Origin: Avena insularis
Lineage: Eukaryota > Streptophyta > Magnoliopsida > Poales > Poaceae
Direction: 5' to 3'
Assembly: GCA_023614405.1 (NCBI GenBank)
Contig: JAJUPC010000041.1
Location: 1,054,001 to 1,118,000 of the forward strand
DNA: 64,000 nt
Positions 60,832-64,000 of the stretch are shown piece after piece (within the stretch, counting starts at the first letter, position 1; every line of letters starts with the position of its first letter). The translations under genes were made by a program, and so were the position numbers. The notes below the pieces were generated by a model that worked only from the letters and a program-made list of their open reading frames with translations, was not told the DNA's origin and did not search any database.

Positions 60832-63800
60832 AATGACTCTGGTGGTGGTTTAGGAAAGGAACACACATGCAATGACTCTGGTGGATCCATGTGGTTCAGG
60901 AAAAGAAGACACATGCAATGACTCTGGTGGTTGTTTAGGAAAAGAACACACATGCAATGACTCTGGTGGATCCATGTGGCTTAAAAAAGGTACACACATG
61001 CAATGACTCTGGTGGTGGTTTAGGAAAAGAACACACATGCAATGACTCTAGTGCTGGTTTAGGAAAGGAACGCACATGCAATGACTCTAGTTGATCCATG
61101 TGGTTTAGGAAAGGAACACACATGCAATGACTATGGTGCTGGTTTAGGAAAAGAACACACATGCAATGACTCTACTGGATCAATGTGGTTGAGGAAAGGA
61201 ACACACATGCCATGACTCTAGTGGTGGATTAGGAAAGGAACACACATGCAATGACTCTTGTTGATCCATGTCGTTTAGGAAAGGAACACACATGCAATGA
61301 CTCTGGTGGATCCATGTGGTTTAGGAAAAGAACACACATGTAATGTCTTTAGTGGATCCATGTGGTTTAGGAAAGGAACACACATGCAAATACTCTGGTG
61401 GTGGTTTAGGAAAGGAACACACATGCAATGACTCTGGTGGATCCATGTGGTTTAGGAAAAGAAGACACATGCAATCACTCTGGTGGTTGTTTAGGAAAGA
61501 ACACACATGCAATGACTCTAGTGGATCCATGTGGCTTAAAAAAAGGTACACACATGCAATTACTCTGGTGGTGGTTTAGGAAAAGAACACATGTGCAATG
61601 ACTCTAGTGTTGGTTTAGGAAAGGAACACACGTGCAATGACTCTGGTGGATCCATGTGGTTTAAGAAAGGAACACACATGCAATGACCCTAGCGCTAGTT
61701 TAGGAAAAGAACACACATGTAATGACTCTAGTGGATCAATGTGGTTTAGGAAAGGAACACACATGCCATGACTCTAGTGGTGGTTTAGGAAAGGAACACA
61801 CATGCAATGACTCTAGTGGTGGCTTAGGAAAAGAACACACATGCAATCACTCTGGTGGATCAATGTGGTTTAGGAAAGGAACACACATGCAATGTCGCTG
61901 GTGGTGGGTTAGGAAAAGAACACACATGTAATGACTCTAGTGGTGGTTTACGAAAAGAACACACATGCAATGACTCTCGTGGATCAATGTGGTTTAGGAA
62001 AGGAACACACATGCAATGACTCTGGTGGATCCATTCGGTTTAGGAAAGGAACACACATGCAATGACTCTGGTGGTGGTTTAGGAAAAGAACACACATACA
62101 ATGACTATGGTGGATCCATGTGGTTTAGGGAAGTAACACACTTGCAATGACTCTAGTGGATCCATGTGGTTTCAGAAAGGAACACACGTGCAATGACTCT
62201 GGTGGATCCATGTGGTTTAGGAAAGGAACACACATGCAATGACTCTGGTGGATCCATGTGGTTTAGGAAAAGAACACACATGCAATGGCTTTAGTGGATC
62301 TATGTGGTTTAGGAAAGGAACACACATGCAATGACTCTGGTGGTGGTTTAGGAAAGGAACACACATGCAATGACTCTGGTGGATCCATGCAGTTTAGGGA
62401 AGGAACACACATGCAATGACTCTGGTGGATCCATGTGGTTTAGGAAATGAACACACATGAAATGACTCTGGTGGATCCATGTGGTTTAGGAAAAGAACAC
62501 ACATGTAATGGCTTTAGTGGATCCATGTGGTTTAGGAAAAGAACACACATGCAATGACCCTGGTGCTGGTTTAGGAAAAGAACACACATGCAATGACTCT
62601 GGTGGATCAATGTGGTTTAGAAAAGGAACACCCATGCCATGACTGCAGTGGTGGTTTAGGAAAGGAACACAGATGCAATGACTCTAGTGGTGGCTTAGGA
62701 AAAGAACACACATGCAATCACTCTGGTGGATCAATGTGGTTTAGGAAAGGAACACAAATGCAATGACTCTAGTGGTGGTTTAGGAAAAGAACACACATCC
62801 AATGACTATGGTGGCGGTTTAGGAAAAGAACAACATGCAATGACTCTTGTGAATCAATGTGGTTTAGGAAAGGAACACACATGCAATGACTCTGGTGCAT
62901 CCATGAGGTTTAGGAAAGGAACACACATGCAATGAATCTAGTGGTGGTTTACGAAAAGAACACACATGGAATGACTCTGGTGGTGGTTTAGGAAAGGAAC
63001 ACACATGCAATGACTTTGGTCGATCAATGTGGTTTAGGAAGTAACACACTTGCAATGACTCCAGTGGATCCATGTGGTTTAGGAAAGGAACACACGTGCA
63101 ATGACACTGGTGGATCTATGTGGTTTAGTAAAGGAACACACATGCAATGACTCTAGTGGTGGTAGAACACACATGGAATGGCTCTTGTAGTGGTTTAGGA
63201 AAATAAAACGGATGCAATGACTCTGGTGGACCCATGTGGATTACACATGGAATGACTCTGGTGGATCCACGTGGTTTAGAAAGGCACATACATGCAATGA
63301 CTCTGGTGGATCCATGTATTTTAGGAAAGGAACACACATGCAATGACTCTGGTGGTGGTTTAGGAAAGGAACACACATGCAATGACTCTGGTTGTTGTTT
63401 AGGAAAAGAACACACATGCAAGGACTCTGGTGGATCAATGTGGTTTAGGAAAGGAACACACATGCAATAACTCTAGTGGATCCATGTGGTTTCAAAAAAC
63501 GAACACACATGAATTGACTCTGGTGGTGCTTTAGGAAAAGAACACACGTGCAATGACTCTTGTGGTGGTTTAGGAAAGGAACACACATGCAATTACTCTG
63601 GTGGATCCATGTGGTTTAGTAAAGGAAGACACATGCAATGACTCTAGTGGTGGTTTAGAAAAAGAACACACATGCAATGACTCTGGTGGATTAATGTGGT
63701 TTAGGAGAGGAACACACATGCAATGACTCTAGTGGCCATTTAGGAAAGGAACACACATGCAATGACTCTAGTGGTGGTTTAGGATAAGAACACACATGCA

Positions 63801-64000
63801 ATGACTCTAGTGGTGGTTTAGGAAAAGAACACACATGCAATCACTATGGTGGATCCATGGGGTTTAGGAAAGGAACACACAAGCAATGACTCCGGTGGAC
63901 CCATGTGGTTTAGGAAAGGAACACACATGCAATCACTTTGGTGGATTCATGTGGTTTAGTTAAATAACACACTTTCAATGAATCTGGTGTATCCATGTGG
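60832..64000 (+). repeat. Tandem array of 46/39/36 bp units, right block
   Basis: The same satellite resumes in the + orientation directly after truncated LTR sequence and runs out of the window. Long units with GGATCCATGTGG and short GGTGGTGG units are mixed. Near 63,150-63,250 a few units are shortened irregularly (GGTGGTAGAACACAC; CATGTGGATTACACATGG). The landmark TCTCGTGGACCC of the left block does not occur. Confidence 0.95.

Overview
This window is intergenic repeat DNA from a large-genome grass, most likely a cool-season grass (Pooideae: wheat, barley, rye, oat or a relative). The evidence is a Copia element whose 3' LTR matches the BARE-1/Angela/WIS family by its opening TGTTGGAGATATGCCC and by many internal blocks recalled from that family. 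It is surrounded by nested Ty3/Gypsy elements with tRNA-iMet primer sites. I see no host protein gene, tRNA, rRNA or CRISPR array. Every recognisable coding stretch is a broken retroelement gene.

Layout. 1-5,254 (+): the 3' part of a decayed BARE/Angela-like Copia element (gag-protease remnant, integrase, RT-RNase H, polypurine tract, 3' LTR). It sits inside the 3' LTR of the next element. 5,255-14,867 (-): a nearly complete chromodomain-bearing Gypsy element (Tekay/Del-like chromovirus). It has gag-PR-RT-RNase H-integrase-chromodomain, two additional ORFs between primer site and gag (one a long coiled coil), and a 2.7 kb 5' LTR. A probable foreign LTR fragment lies at 9,836-10,340. 14,868-46,951: a very large tandem array built from three related units of 46, 39 and 36 bp. 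It is organised into multi-kilobase higher-order repeats, carries a block of error-like sequence at about 38.57-41.46 kb, and ends in a short inverted tail. 46,952-47,745 (-): an Athila/Tat-like Gypsy fragment cut inside RT. 47,746-51,377 (-): part of a Gypsy LTR. 51,378-57,389 (+): a Gypsy element with a 4.0 kb 5' LTR and internally deleted gag-PR-RT-RNase H. It is interrupted in RNase H by the exact start of a second LTR of the same family (57,390-60,831), which is itself cut off by the resumed tandem array (60,832-64,000, continuing past the window).

How it fits together. No genes cooperate here; the window records successive insertions into and around a satellite array. The Gypsy LTR terminus at 14,867 abuts array sequence directly, so that element probably landed in the array, and the Copia element later landed in the Gypsy. 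The main candidate for something undescribed is the array: about 35 kb visible, a variable-length unit whose length classes can be explained by loss of 7 or 10 bp around a GTGG direct repeat, higher-order landmarks every 1.5-4.7 kb, and plant transcription-factor-like motifs (CATGCA, TGACTC, CATGTG, sometimes CACGTG) repeated hundreds of times. I do not recognise this satellite. A second candidate is a hairpin at matching places in three divergent Gypsy LTRs whose stems differ in sequence but keep base pairing. All family names rest on motif recognition; no database search was run.
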